Below are positions 18,416 to 26,061 of a stretch of 64,000 nucleotides of DNA, one piece after another. Each line of letters starts with the position of its first letter. Positions within the stretch are counted from its first letter, which is position 1. The notes beneath the pieces were generated by a model. The model had not been told where the DNA came from and made no database searches. It saw only the letters and a list, made by a program, of their open reading frames with translations. The stretch lies in assembly GCF_014384705.1 (NCBI RefSeq), contig NZ_JACRSN010000019.1, positions 1 to 64,000 on the forward strand, in the 5' to 3' direction. Origin of the DNA: Yeguia hominis. GTDB taxonomy: Bacteria > Bacillota > Clostridia > Oscillospirales > Acutalibacteraceae. The translations under genes and the position numbers were made by a program.

Positions 18416-18504
18416 ATCAAGTTTTTTCTTGATGACTAAAGTATATCAAGTTAAAACTTGTTTGTCAACCCCTTTTTTAAAATTTTTTCAAGTTTTTTCT
18501 TGAT
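18416..18504 (-). promoter_or_regulatory. Sigma-A promoter with three 18-bp palindromic operators
   Basis: Minus-strand TTGACA (18463-18468) and TATACT (18440-18445) are separated by 17 bases. Three copies of an ATCAAG-N6-CTTGAT palindrome lie at 18416-18433, 18445-18462 (within the spacer, one arm imperfect) and 18487-18504. Site 1 is downstream, site 2 sits between the -35 and -10, site 3 is upstream. This is a typical repressor-controlled promoter. It drives the 59-residue gene, the Xre gene and perhaps the ArpU-like gene. Confidence 0.8.
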
Positions 18505-18523
18505 TTACAAAATTCGCGCAATT

Positions 18524-18934
18524 TTATCTCCCCGTGCTCCCGAATCCATGCTCCCCGCGCGCCGTTTCCGCGAGCGCATCTACTACGATGATTCCGGGCC
18601 GCATGCACGGCAAAATCACCAGCTGCGTAATCTTATCCCCACGGTTTACAAGATACGGCTGCGGGCCGTGATTATATAGTTTTACGCGAATCGATCCAGA
18701 ATAGCCCTCATCAATTACGCCTTCGCTCAATATACCGTATTTTATATTCAGGCCGCTTTTGCTCTTGAGCATGCCAACTGTGCTTGGCGGCAGCTCCACG
18801 TGTACGCCCGTATCAATAATTTCACTGCCGCCCTTCGCGATCAGCACGGTAATTGGGCTTTTCAGATCCAATCCCGCATCCTCCTCGTGCGCCCGTTCGG
18901 GCATAATCGCATTTTCATCCAGCTTGATGTACAT
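18524..18934 (-). CDS. dut: dUTP diphosphatase
   Basis: 136 residues with all trimeric dUTPase motifs: AGLDL (20-24), KSKSGL (57-62), GVIDEGYSGSI (72-82), and the C-terminal P-loop-like RGEHGFGSTG (126-135). It converts dUTP to dUMP and pyrophosphate, keeping uracil out of phage DNA and feeding dTMP synthesis. It begins inside the end of the (frameshifted) DUF3310 gene. Confidence 0.95.
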   Translation of the reverse strand: MYIKLDENAIMPERAHEEDAGLDLKSPITVLIAKGGSEIIDTGVHVELPPSTVGMLKSKSGLNIKYGILSEGVIDEGYSGSIRVKLYNHGPQPYLVNRGDKITQLVILPCMRPGIIVVDALAETARGEHGFGSTGR

Positions 18935-19135
18935 GATTTTCTACTTCCCTTCTTAAATACCAGATTGCCTTTTCTAGATCCTGCGCATAGGTTTGCGGAT
19001 CTTTTTTCCTGCTCTTGCAATATATTTCACGGCATTTCCCAGATGAAATCCCAATCCCCACGCTTCGATTACGTTGATCGCTTCATAGATGTTCGCGCCG
19101 CCGTAATATTCCGGATGATCAATAGCGCTGCTCAT
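18915..19135 (-). CDS. DUF3310-like protein, needs a -1 frameshift at an A6 run
   Basis: From the ATG at 19135 the reading frame gives EAINVIEAWGLGFHLGNAVK and YIARAGKK, the core of the DUF3310 family (short phage protein linked to nucleotide metabolism), then stops at 18974 after 53 residues. The missing end of the family (DPQTYAQDLEKAIWYLRRE) is encoded in the -1 frame directly after GGA-AAA-AAG, ending at 18915 and overlapping dut by 20 bases. The junction contains A-AAA-AAG, a classical slippery heptamer (19001-19007). Either this is a programmed shift giving 73 residues or one A was lost. A short GATCC/GGATC stem lies right after the site, with almost no spacer. Confidence 0.7.
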
Positions 19136-19138
19136 TTT

Positions 19139-19792
19139 TCATTCCTCCAATATGATTTCTTTAAAATACGGAAGCGCCTCAATCCACCTGCACAGCATTC
19201 TCCATTCATCTAATTTATGATCTTTTCTGGCAAAATACATCGATTTCAGTACTTGATAATTCAGCTGGATCGTTCGCTTTTGATCGAAGCTGGCCGGCAA
19301 TAGCTGGATGAGCTGCCACCAATCTTCTTTTTCTTTCGTGGCAAGGTAACGGCTTCTCCAAAAATTCAATTCATGAATAAGATTCTCTAATATTGCAAGC
19401 CCGGAAGGCTTTAAATGTTCCCAGGAAAAATCGCCCAGCGTAAATTCCTTTGCGTGAATCTTGTGCATCGTGGAGCAAGAATTCGCAACTGTACCAATCT
19501 TATAAGTATCAAACTCTTTCCACCAATAGAGCGGCGCCGTGATATCGCATACTACAGTGATCATCCGCAAGAATTTTGCATGATCACTGCCGGCTTTGGA
19601 GAGGGATTTCATCAGCTTCAGATCGTTTTCGCCAAGCATCCACTTTGCTTCATCATTTGGATTGATCGTGCCGGGATCTTCTATAAATTCCCAGCGGCTA
19701 TCGCTCTTATCCCACGATTCAAGCGGATTCCGCATGCCGCGAATTGCGGATTCCCATCCGAAAATCTCGGCATTTTCAATTTTTATACTCAT
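19139..19792 (-). CDS. ThyX-like phage protein
   Basis: 217 residues. The segment ENDLKLMKSLSKAGSDHAKF followed by LRMITVVCDITAPLYWWKEF, DTYKIGTVANSCSTMHKI and a helical C-terminal half resembles a widespread Clostridia phage family with the outline of flavin-dependent thymidylate synthase (ThyX). The ThyX signature RHRxxSxNExSxR is not visible; the equivalent place reads WWKEFDTYKIGT, so catalysis is uncertain. It sits beside dut and DUF3310, which fits a thymidylate role. Confidence 0.5.
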   Translation of the reverse strand: MSIKIENAEIFGWESAIRGMRNPLESWDKSDSRWEFIEDPGTINPNDEAKWMLGENDLKLMKSLSKAGSDHAKFLRMITVVCDITAPLYWWKEFDTYKIGTVANSCSTMHKIHAKEFTLGDFSWEHLKPSGLAILENLIHELNFWRSRYLATKEKEDWWQLIQLLPASFDQKRTIQLNYQVLKSMYFARKDHKLDEWRMLCRWIEALPYFKEIILEE

Positions 19793-19797
19793 ATCCC

Positions 19798-20154
19798 TTA
19801 TCCTTTCTCAAATCCCGGGCAGCGAATCACCGTATATGTAGTTTCCGGCTTTCCCATATATTTTCTTCTGCACTTTTTTGCTTCCCAATCCTCACGCGGA
19901 GCAGGATTTCTTTGGTGCAGCGGGCAAGGCGTAAGATCGCCCATTGCGGCATACTTGCAATCCCAGCAAAGCGTTTCCCGCCCTGGTGATTTTCCCGGCG
20001 CTCTTTTGGCCTTTTTTCGGATATCGTATTTTCTCAATCGATAATCCAGCGCTTTTATTGATATCTCCAGCACTTTTGCCATTTCCTTTATTGGCATCCC
20101 GGATTGATATAGTTTGCAAGTTCGCTCAATTTCTTTCTGCGATAATTGCCCCAC
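19798..20154 (-). CDS. HTH and zinc-binding phage protein
   Basis: 118 residues from a GTG at 20154 (GGAG 9 bases upstream). The N-terminus has an HTH-like part (MPIKEMAKVLEISIKALDYR), followed by a basic linker and a Cys cluster (CWDCKYAAMGDLTPCPLHQR). Probably a DNA-binding regulator or DNA-associated protein; family not recognised. Confidence 0.55.
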   Translation of the reverse strand: MGQLSQKEIERTCKLYQSGMPIKEMAKVLEISIKALDYRLRKYDIRKKAKRAPGKSPGRETLCWDCKYAAMGDLTPCPLHQRNPAPREDWEAKKCRRKYMGKPETTYTVIRCPGFEKG

Positions 20155-20157
20155 AGT

Positions 20158-20415
20158 TTATCGCTCCTTTCGCTTTGCGGCTTCCAGCGTTCGCTTTGCT
20201 TGATATTTTCCATAGTGCAGCAGTTCATCTCCGGAAAGCAGATCCAGCCCGTGCGCCCCTTTCGGCATCGGGGAATCTATCCAAATCCTTCCTGCTTCGG
20301 CGTTTGGATCGCGCTGCCTAGCCCTTTCCCGGCGATAGCAAGTTCGCGAGCAGTATTTTTGCGATGCTTTTGATGGGGTAAATTCGTTCCCGCAGCACTC
20401 GCATATTTTAATCAT
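20158..20415 (-). CDS. Zinc-ribbon phage protein
   Basis: 85 residues from the ATG at 20415 (AGGAG 9 bases upstream). It starts MIKICECCGNEFTPSKASQK followed by YCSRTCYRRERARQRD: two CxxC knuckles of a treble-clef or zinc-ribbon type, then a helical basic tail. Its start overlaps the stop of the upstream 30-residue membrane gene (ATGA). Nucleic-acid binding is likely, exact role unknown. Confidence 0.6.
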   Translation of the reverse strand: MIKICECCGNEFTPSKASQKYCSRTCYRRERARQRDPNAEAGRIWIDSPMPKGAHGLDLLSGDELLHYGKYQAKRTLEAAKRKER

Positions 20416-20504
20416 TCGCCGTCGCTCCTTCCGTAGAATACAAAGCACATCACAGCCATTCCAAAGAACGCTCCCAGTGCAAAAGAAATGATGTATGCAA
20501 GCAT
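20412..20504 (-). CDS. Tiny single-span membrane protein (DUF3789-like)
   Basis: 30 residues starting MLAYIISFALGAFFGMAVMC: one transmembrane helix with a glycine ladder and a short charged tail. AAAGGAGG lies 8 bases before the ATG, and the stop overlaps the next ATG. Similar tiny membrane proteins (DUF3789 type) are common in early regions of Clostridia phages. Confidence 0.65.
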   Translation of the reverse strand: MLAYIISFALGAFFGMAVMCFVFYGRSDGE

Positions 20505-20507
20505 GAA

Positions 20508-20801
20508 TTATTCCTCCTTTGGCAGTTCGGGCAACGGCATCCAGTGGGTAATACGGCTTTCGCCACCTCCCAAAATAAAATTTAATAGCTTATCCTCTGG
20601 CATCAAAGCATTTATATCTTCTTCATCAATCCACCATATTTTTTGAAAATAATCGTAACGGGCACACGCCACCCAAATTGAAATATTATCTTCATCATCT
20701 AAAAGAGGATAACGAGATTTTATAGCTACAAGGAAATTATTATTCCCGAAAATGGCTTCTGGCGGCTCCGGCAACCTATCTTTCACGCTGATCCATTCCA
20801 T
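20508..20801 (-). CDS. DUF551-type phage protein
   Basis: 97 residues from the ATG at 20801. MEWISVKDRLPE at the start and ITHWMPLPELPKE at the end are the DUF551 signature. AAAAGGAG lies upstream; an earlier in-frame ATG at 20813 touches the ribosome site and is less suitable. Function unknown; widespread in phage early regions. Confidence 0.75.
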   Translation of the reverse strand: MEWISVKDRLPEPPEAIFGNNNFLVAIKSRYPLLDDEDNISIWVACARYDYFQKIWWIDEEDINALMPEDKLLNFILGGGESRITHWMPLPELPKEE

Positions 20802-21084
20802 CGCTTTCCACATCTCCTTTTCTCTCGCCGTAGCTGCAAAAATCATTAGCGCTAGTATTTTCCCGCACAAGTCCGTTTACAGGCGCTTCGCATCTGCCGG
20901 AATGATTATATCCATCCCAATATCTGCAATCCTTGCAATGTACCACCTTTTCTACACCATCGATTGTTGGAGCTTTCTCTACCTCTTCTTCTGCCCAATC
21001 AATTCCATCAAGGAAGCCGCAACCGTAATCATCAGCCGGTGCTACGCACACAAAATTAAGTGCATCCGCATCAATCAGCCGCAT
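20776..21084 (-). CDS. Phage protein with MRLIDADAL start and Cys motif
   Basis: 102 residues from the ATG at 21084 (GGAGGGGAAG upstream). N-terminus MRLIDADALNFVC, middle WAEEEVEKAPTID and Cys pairs in HCKDCRYWDGYNHSGRCEAP. The MRLIDAD...APTID layout is common among phage early proteins with unknown function. It overlaps the next gene by 26 bases. Confidence 0.6.
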   Translation of the reverse strand: MRLIDADALNFVCVAPADDYGCGFLDGIDWAEEEVEKAPTIDGVEKVVHCKDCRYWDGYNHSGRCEAPVNGLVRENTSANDFCSYGERKGDVESDGMDQRER

Positions 21085-21415
21085 TTTCTTCCCCTCCATC
21101 CATTTTCGCGCCGCAGTTGGGGCATACATAATCGGGCAGATATATTTTTTCACCCTTAAAAGTTGTGACAACATTGCAATTTGAGCATTTTTCTTCTGTT
21201 AGTGTAATTGTAGTTTTTTCATCAGGGATATAAACTTCACGAGATAATACATCTATCCACTTCCCATGCACCACCTCCGCAACATCGGCGGCGGGCATTC
21301 CCTCAATGATTACACGTACTCCGTCCGAAAATACTCTTTCAACAATGCTGTGTTCGCCTAACCCCAGTCGATCAAATTCGGCGAACAACGCTTTCTTGCC
21401 CATGTATTCATCCAT
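21071..21415 (-). CDS. Zinc-ribbon phage protein
   Basis: 114 residues from the ATG at 21415. The first 50 residues are helical; MPAADVAEVVHGKW is the frequent phage 'PAADV-HGKW' motif, followed by a two-knuckle zinc ribbon (CSNCNVV and YVCPNCGAKMDG). The start overlaps the upstream stop by 8 bases. Unknown function, possibly nucleic-acid binding. Confidence 0.65.
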   Translation of the reverse strand: MDEYMGKKALFAEFDRLGLGEHSIVERVFSDGVRVIIEGMPAADVAEVVHGKWIDVLSREVYIPDEKTTITLTEEKCSNCNVVTTFKGEKIYLPDYVCPNCGAKMDGGEENAAD

Positions 21416-21617
21416 TGTCAGCCATCCTGTTCCATGCCTCAATTGCTTTTTCTTTGCTGGGCAGCCCAGATACTTTCATCTTCTTTGTGTGGAGGCCATC
21501 ACCAGTCCTATATCTCCCACAACCGGCATCCCACCCAAAGTCTGCTCTATCGTAGGCATCGTACATATGGATAACGGTTGCAACTCCACCGCACTCAGGG
21601 CAGCGTTTCAATTCCAT
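21408..21617 (-). CDS. Lar-like restriction alleviation protein
   Basis: 69 residues from the ATG at 21617. MELKRCPECGGVATV at the start and SKEKAIEAWNRMADNG at the end match the Lar family (CPxCGG...AIxAWNRR). Family members relieve type I restriction in lambdoid phages (established for E. coli Rac Lar); in Firmicutes phages the role is assumed. Confidence 0.7.
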   Translation of the reverse strand: MELKRCPECGGVATVIHMYDAYDRADFGWDAGCGRYRTGDGLHTKKMKVSGLPSKEKAIEAWNRMADNG

Positions 21618-21940
21618 CGTTCGCCCTCTTCTTTCGTCCAATCGATTGCCTGCCCGCAGTTACAGTGGTGATCGATATAATCAATCTCTTGATTCCCACA
21701 ATTCGGGCATTCCCATCCCCAATCATCATCCGCCCAATCGGGATAGCAGGGAGGATTGCGCCACATTTTCGGCTCCTTCGGCACTTGCTTTTCCAGCGCA
21801 TCACACGCCAGCAAGCACGCTTCTTCGATTGCCTTAATAGCTGCTTCTTTGCCATGAAATCCGCAATAATATTTAATTTCTGCGATTGCTTCTTTCGTTG
21901 TATCTGGATGCAAAATCCTGATCGCTTCCTGTGCCGTCAT
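21608..21940 (-). CDS. Zinc-ribbon phage protein with MTAQEAI start
   Basis: 110 residues from the ATG at 21940 (GGAGGT upstream). TAQEAIRILHPDTTKEAIAE and EACLLACDALEKQ are typical of a family of small early phage proteins; the C-terminal part carries CPNCG and HHCNCGQAI metal knuckles. It starts inside the stop of the upstream 55-residue gene. Function unknown. Confidence 0.65.
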   Translation of the reverse strand: MTAQEAIRILHPDTTKEAIAEIKYYCGFHGKEAAIKAIEEACLLACDALEKQVPKEPKMWRNPPCYPDWADDDWGWECPNCGNQEIDYIDHHCNCGQAIDWTKEEGERWN

Positions 21941-22104
21941 TCTGCGCTTACCTCCACTTCTTCCTTGAGCCACTCCAAAGCCGCTTTTACTGCTGGCTCT
22001 CCGATCGTTCGATTTCCAGTTAGCCGTACATTCACCCTGTGATATACAAGCCACCGTGCCAATTCTTCATCACACATTGCCCGTATTCTATCAGCGTTCG
22101 TCAT
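21937..22104 (-). CDS. Small phage protein MTNADRIRAM type
   Basis: 55 residues: starts MTNADRIRAMCDEELARWL and ends with a GEPAVKAALEWLKEE helix. GGAGG lies 7 bases before the ATG at 22104; start and stop overlap both neighbours by about 4 bases, which supports a real gene in a tight operon. Function unknown. Confidence 0.65.
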   Translation of the reverse strand: MTNADRIRAMCDEELARWLVYHRVNVRLTGNRTIGEPAVKAALEWLKEEVEVSAE

Positions 22105-22676
22105 GGGCTTTCCTCCCTACTCACCGCATTCAAAATAATCGCTCCAGCCGTATTCCCGGCCACCACAGCTGCAAGCCACAATAGCGAATATGGAATATTT
22201 TCCGCGCTGATTCCGGCGGCAAGATAGAATACATCCGCAACGCAGTGCTCTGCGCCAATCAGCACGAATGCCGCAATCGGAAATAGAATCGCCAGAATAG
22301 ATTTGCTCCGCCTGTAGCCTTCCACCGCCGCATAGATAAGGATCCCGCAAAGCAGCGCATCCAGGAATACGATATATAGCGGCTTTGCAAGCTTCTGCGC
22401 AATCACGGAAATCTCTCCGTGATACAGCCGATACGCGAGGCCTACCCATCCGGCGCCGATCATATTCAGCAGCAGCATTGCAGCAAGCCCTTTTGCCTCC
22501 TGCGGCTCCGATATATAGCCGATGCGCCCAGTGTACAGCGGCAGCCCCAGCAGAATGATCGCAATCAGCCCCACCGGAAAGAATAGCGCGCCCAGCACGC
22601 CGCCGCCGGCCGATATACTCGCCATGCACGCAATCCCGATCAGCATGCCGGAAAGAATCGATGCCCCTACTCGCAC
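22101..22676 (-). CDS. Formate/nitrite transporter (FNT)-like membrane protein in the phage
   Basis: 191 residues from a GTG at 22676, AGGAGG 7 bases upstream. Six hydrophobic segments are visible. Family-like positions: LSGMLIGIACMASISAGGG (first helix), FFPVGLIAIILLGLPLYTG (compare the FNT 'GAELFTGN' segment), IGAEHCVADVFYLAAGI (compare 'FEHSVANMF') and LAAVVAGNTAGAII (compare 'VTLGNIIGG'). It is shorter than chromosomal FocA/NirC (about 260-280 residues). FNT pentamers conduct small anions such as formate, nitrite or hydrosulfide. Base composition is like the neighbours. Family call is by motif layout only. Confidence 0.65.
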   Translation of the reverse strand: MRVGASILSGMLIGIACMASISAGGGVLGALFFPVGLIAIILLGLPLYTGRIGYISEPQEAKGLAAMLLLNMIGAGWVGLAYRLYHGEISVIAQKLAKPLYIVFLDALLCGILIYAAVEGYRRSKSILAILFPIAAFVLIGAEHCVADVFYLAAGISAENIPYSLLWLAAVVAGNTAGAIILNAVSREESP

Positions 22677-22948
22677 GGCAATTCCTCCTCTTTGGCTTCG
22701 ATAATCTCATCGAATGTGATTCTGCCATCAATTACGGCATTCATGTAGGCGTTGAATTCTTTCTCAAATGCCGCAATCAGTTCCCGGCCGGCGCCATGCT
22801 TATCCAGCACGATTGCAGAAGTTGCCACCAGGGATTTTATTGCCTTTTCGATTCCCACGGCCTGGCCGCGTGCAAACCCCCGGCGATATCCTTCCTCTAG
22901 GGCTTTTTCCGCAGCCCGCACTGCCAGCGAGTTCACATGCGCTTTCAT
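22667..22948 (-). CDS. Helical phage protein, unknown
   Basis: 93 residues, almost all helical: MKAHVNSLAVRAAEKALEEG, a FARGQAVGIEKAIKSLVA segment and a C-terminal helix with the EEL ending. It overlaps both neighbours (10 and 4 bases), so it is embedded in the early operon. No family recognised. Confidence 0.55.
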   Translation of the reverse strand: MKAHVNSLAVRAAEKALEEGYRRGFARGQAVGIEKAIKSLVATSAIVLDKHGAGRELIAAFEKEFNAYMNAVIDGRITFDEIIEAKEEELPCE

Positions 22949-23157
22949 TGATCATCCCCCCTGCCGTATTTTTTAGGATTCATCAGCGCTTGCCGATATC
23001 TCTTGATGCTGAAAAGTGCGCTCTCTACCTCTTTTTGGAGCCGCACGGATTCCTGCAATGCAAGATTTTCCTCCCGCCAGCTTAGATAATTCCGGCAGTT
23101 CGCGTGGCATCCCACGTGCCGATCCACTCCGCAGCCTTTGCAGGGGCATGTTCTCAT
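22945..23157 (-). CDS. Small Cys-rich phage protein
   Basis: 70 residues from the ATG at 23157: MRTCPCKGCGVDRHVGCHAN with further Cys/His and a helical, charged tail. The pattern CxCxxC...HxxCHxxC looks like a metal-binding knuckle. It overlaps the next gene by 4 bases. Function unknown. Confidence 0.6.
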   Translation of the reverse strand: MRTCPCKGCGVDRHVGCHANCRNYLSWREENLALQESVRLQKEVESALFSIKRYRQALMNPKKYGRGDDQ

Positions 23158-23174
23158 GTTTCCGCCTCCCCGAA

Positions 23175-24470
23175 TCATAAACTTTCTTCCATTTCCTCCA
23201 TGGGATCATACTCCATAAGCCCTTCATCTGTGCGCATTTCTCCGAGTACCAACTGATCGATTCGATCAAACGCACACGGCCGATTTTCAATCAAGAAATC
23301 AGTATCCGCGATAAAATCCAGCACAGACATTTGCCCGTTTCGCTTTGCCATTTGTAATTTGCGGATTTCTTCGGCCATGCCCTTTCCCATAAACAATTTC
23401 CAGGCTTTTGGATGCGTATGCCTTAAAATTGCCATATGATTATTCGGATAAAGCAAATCTGTACCACAGCCCATGCACCCATTTCGCGGGATTTTGTGAT
23501 AGGCTCCGTCTGCATCCGTCCACCCCATCTTGTAGATTTCCGAGTACGGCACATCAAATAGCTTGATATATTCCCAAATATCATCATCTGTCCACGTAGA
23601 TAGCGGATTGCAGTGGTAAAATGGATCGCCCTTCAAGTGCGGCCGGCTGGATTTAAATACATATCCCCTCGAAATAAAATTAGTCTGCCTGCTTCTGCTT
23701 TCCGCCGCCATTAAGCCCTTAAAGATCACATCAACATCTAAATCAGCTTGCAGCGCCTCGCTAGGCTCTTTTTTGAGAATCGAACAACAGGCTTGTGATA
23801 TTTTTACCTGCCGCAAAATTTCATAGTAGGCAAGGGTTTCTTCTTTTTCGCTTTGGCTTTTGCTATATTTTAAAAAGCAATCGATATTGATCCGATGCGC
23901 TTTTAATTTGGAAAAAGCCTTTCCAAGCAACGGCCACCCATATTGATCCACGCACCACCAGTACGTTTTCGGAGTGCCCTTTGGCCAGATCAACCGCGAT
24001 TTTCGGAATTTTTCCCACAGTTCAGGTGGGCACTTTTCGTCCAAAATATCCGTTCTTTTCAGTTTCCCATCCGGCTTCAGCACTTCATCTAAACGCCCTT
24101 GATCCACAAGCCATTTCAGAACTTCGGCCTGCGCCTCATATTTTAATCCATCTCTTTCTGTGCGCAGCGGCTTTGTTTCGTGAAAGCGCGCTCCTCCCCA
24201 TTCCCTCCCTAACCTTCGGGCAAAATATAGGGATTCCGGATATTCTACGCCTGTATTTCCGAAAATAACATGCGTCCGCTTTTCCTCCTCAGGAAAATAC
24301 CTTCTGATCAAATCCCACAACACCGTTGAATCTTTTCCCCCGGAAAATGCAATTGCCGGCGTATGGCTGCACACCGCAAATCCGGATGCGATTGCGTGAA
24401 CGGATGCCTTTATTTTTTCTTCTAACGGTTTTTTCTGTTCCTTCTCAAGCTCTTTATAAGTCATGTACAT
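23175..24470 (-). CDS. PAPS reductase-like PP-loop protein
   Basis: 431 residues from the ATG at 24470 (GGAGGG 8 bases upstream). PP-loop SGGKDST at about 43-49, then HVIFGNTGVEYPESL, and C-terminal metal-type motifs (CMGCGTDLLYPNNH). The family includes phosphoadenosine-phosphosulfate reductases and DndC-type sulfur-transfer enzymes; phage members are common in Clostridia and their substrate is not known. Possible roles are sulfur or nucleotide modification of phage DNA or RNA. There is no Dnd cluster in the window. Confidence 0.8.
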   Translation of the reverse strand: MYMTYKELEKEQKKPLEEKIKASVHAIASGFAVCSHTPAIAFSGGKDSTVLWDLIRRYFPEEEKRTHVIFGNTGVEYPESLYFARRLGREWGGARFHETKPLRTERDGLKYEAQAEVLKWLVDQGRLDEVLKPDGKLKRTDILDEKCPPELWEKFRKSRLIWPKGTPKTYWWCVDQYGWPLLGKAFSKLKAHRINIDCFLKYSKSQSEKEETLAYYEILRQVKISQACCSILKKEPSEALQADLDVDVIFKGLMAAESRSRQTNFISRGYVFKSSRPHLKGDPFYHCNPLSTWTDDDIWEYIKLFDVPYSEIYKMGWTDADGAYHKIPRNGCMGCGTDLLYPNNHMAILRHTHPKAWKLFMGKGMAEEIRKLQMAKRNGQMSVLDFIADTDFLIENRPCAFDRIDQLVLGEMRTDEGLMEYDPMEEMEESL

Positions 24471-24529
24471 TGATTTTCCCTCCGTCGTCACAGAGGCGCG
24501 CGCGCTTTAAAAGCTTACCTCAATGTTTT

Positions 24530-24832
24530 TTAATCTTCCGATTTTGTAACAAGCTCCCGGTACCACATTTCAACTTCAATTCCATACTTTTTCAGATCAT
24601 TACGCATTCGATCATAGGCGGCTTCTTCGTAATTGCTGTAAAACACTTTAAAATTCTCCACATAGGATTCATAGTATCTCCGTGCACGATCTGCGCCAAA
24701 TCCGAATATGCTGTGCAGCACAAATAGCATCACCGTATCCAGATCTAGGCTTTTCCGATCCAGAAGGGAATAGAATGCCTTTTCTACTTCCCTATTTATC
24801 TTCGAGCGGCTGCCCGGCATCAGCGCTTTCAT
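24530..24832 (-). CDS. Small helical phage protein, unknown
   Basis: 100 residues from the ATG at 24832 (GGGGAGG upstream). The start MKALMPGSRSKINREVEKAF and the SIFGFGADRARRYYESYVEN middle resemble a family found beside rusA in Clostridia phages; function not known. It overlaps the rusA stop by 4 bases. Confidence 0.6.
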   Translation of the reverse strand: MKALMPGSRSKINREVEKAFYSLLDRKSLDLDTVMLFVLHSIFGFGADRARRYYESYVENFKVFYSNYEEAAYDRMRNDLKKYGIEVEMWYRELVTKSED

Positions 24833-25323
24833 AATTCCGCCTCCCCAAATCCATACGGAGAAACGGCGTGCTTCTTTTCCTCCGGCTTGTCCGCCGCATC
24901 CGAAATGCGCACTTCCACCCGCGGGAATGCGCCGTAATATTTCCGGCAAACCGCCTCCACAATCTGGCTATCATCCCGGTACGCAATGCCGTTGAGCGCA
25001 TCGCAGATGATTTTCCCGATATTATCCCAATCCGGTTTTTTCATCGGGCGCAGTACGTTCTCGTGCATCAGGCTGTGCACCGTTTTCGTTCCGCCTTTCG
25101 GGATCGCAAAATACGCATCGATCTCCACACGCAGCGGCCTCTCCGCAGGCGCAAAGCGGGCTTCCGCTTGTGCCGCCGCATGGTAGCACTGCCGGATCAG
25201 GCGCTCATATGCAGCCGTTTGTGCCGGTGTGTAAAAGATCATTTTCCCGGTGCTCTTATTCAGGCTGCTTCGATGCCGTTCTTTCCCCTTCGGCGCGCCG
25301 GGAACCACGAATTTTATGTTCAT
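24829..25323 (-). CDS. rusA: RusA-type Holliday junction resolvase
   Basis: 164 residues, slightly longer than E. coli RusA (120). Core signature KPDWDNIGKIICDALNGIAY with acidic residues D98, D100 and D108 and the later RDDSQIV (D117/D118). RusA cleaves four-way junctions and resolves replication or recombination intermediates before packaging. It lies between the replication genes and the late genes. Confidence 0.9.
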   Translation of the reverse strand: MNIKFVVPGAPKGKERHRSSLNKSTGKMIFYTPAQTAAYERLIRQCYHAAAQAEARFAPAERPLRVEIDAYFAIPKGGTKTVHSLMHENVLRPMKKPDWDNIGKIICDALNGIAYRDDSQIVEAVCRKYYGAFPRVEVRISDAADKPEEKKHAVSPYGFGEAEL

Positions 25324-25332
25324 TTCAGCCTC

Positions 25333-26058
25333 CTACAGCTTTGTCAGATCCATCTCGTCCAGCGCGCCCAGATCATACGTCGGTGCGCTCCGGGTGCGCT
25401 GTGATCCCTTGTTGTCATAGTTGCCCTCGCGGATTTTCTGCCAGTTCGCGGGTTTTAAGATCCAATCCAGCGAGCAGCCGCTCCACCTTCCGGATCTCCC
25501 GGATAGGAAGTCGCTCCGCTGCACCTTCGCAAAAACCGTGCGCATTTCCTCTGGCGTCATGCCTTTTGCGCGGATTGCCTGTTTGCGGGCAGCGGTCCAT
25601 TTGCCGGCCTCTGACGGCTTCGGCAAAGAAGGACATTCCTCGATAAACGCCGACCGATACTGATCGTAGCGAATCGCGCCGGACGCGGAAGCGTCTTTCT
25701 TTTTTATTTCTTTCTCTTTCTCTTTTTCTTTTTCTTCTTCTTTTTCTTCTTCTTGGCCATTTTTGCTATATGGCAAATGGCTTTTGCTATTTTTGCTATG
25801 CGTTTGCCATCGCATTTCTGCCCCTTTTTTCCCAGCCTCCGATCTTATGGCGCATACATCGTCGTATTTTTTATTCGCTCTGTCTATGTCCAGCTTCATA
25901 CCGTCCCATAGAAGTTCCTCACGGCCCATCAGCTCAACTTCCACCCCTGTTGCTGTATAGCTTAAAGCGGCTCTTATCAAGCGTCCGAACTCGGCATCGT
26001 TCAATTTTCGGTACTTTTCCAGGCAGTCCACAAAGAGCTTTAAATACTTCTTTTCCAT
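25333..26058 (-). CDS. Phage replisome organizer-like protein
   Basis: 241 residues in two folded parts joined by a long Glu/Lys linker (residues about 100-120). The N-terminal 90 residues (YLKLFVDCLEKYRKLNDAEF, RAALSYTATGVEVEL) match the DUF6291-type domain; the C-terminal part (RSDFLSGRSGRWSGCSLDWI then LKPANWQKI) matches the tail of phage replication initiators. It probably binds origin DNA and loads host DnaB helicase. No loader ATPase is seen next to it. Confidence 0.65.
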   Translation of the reverse strand: MEKKYLKLFVDCLEKYRKLNDAEFGRLIRAALSYTATGVEVELMGREELLWDGMKLDIDRANKKYDDVCAIRSEAGKKGAEMRWQTHSKNSKSHLPYSKNGQEEEKEEEKEKEKEKEIKKKDASASGAIRYDQYRSAFIEECPSLPKPSEAGKWTAARKQAIRAKGMTPEEMRTVFAKVQRSDFLSGRSGRWSGCSLDWILKPANWQKIREGNYDNKGSQRTRSAPTYDLGALDEMDLTKL

Positions 26059-26061
26059 GCA

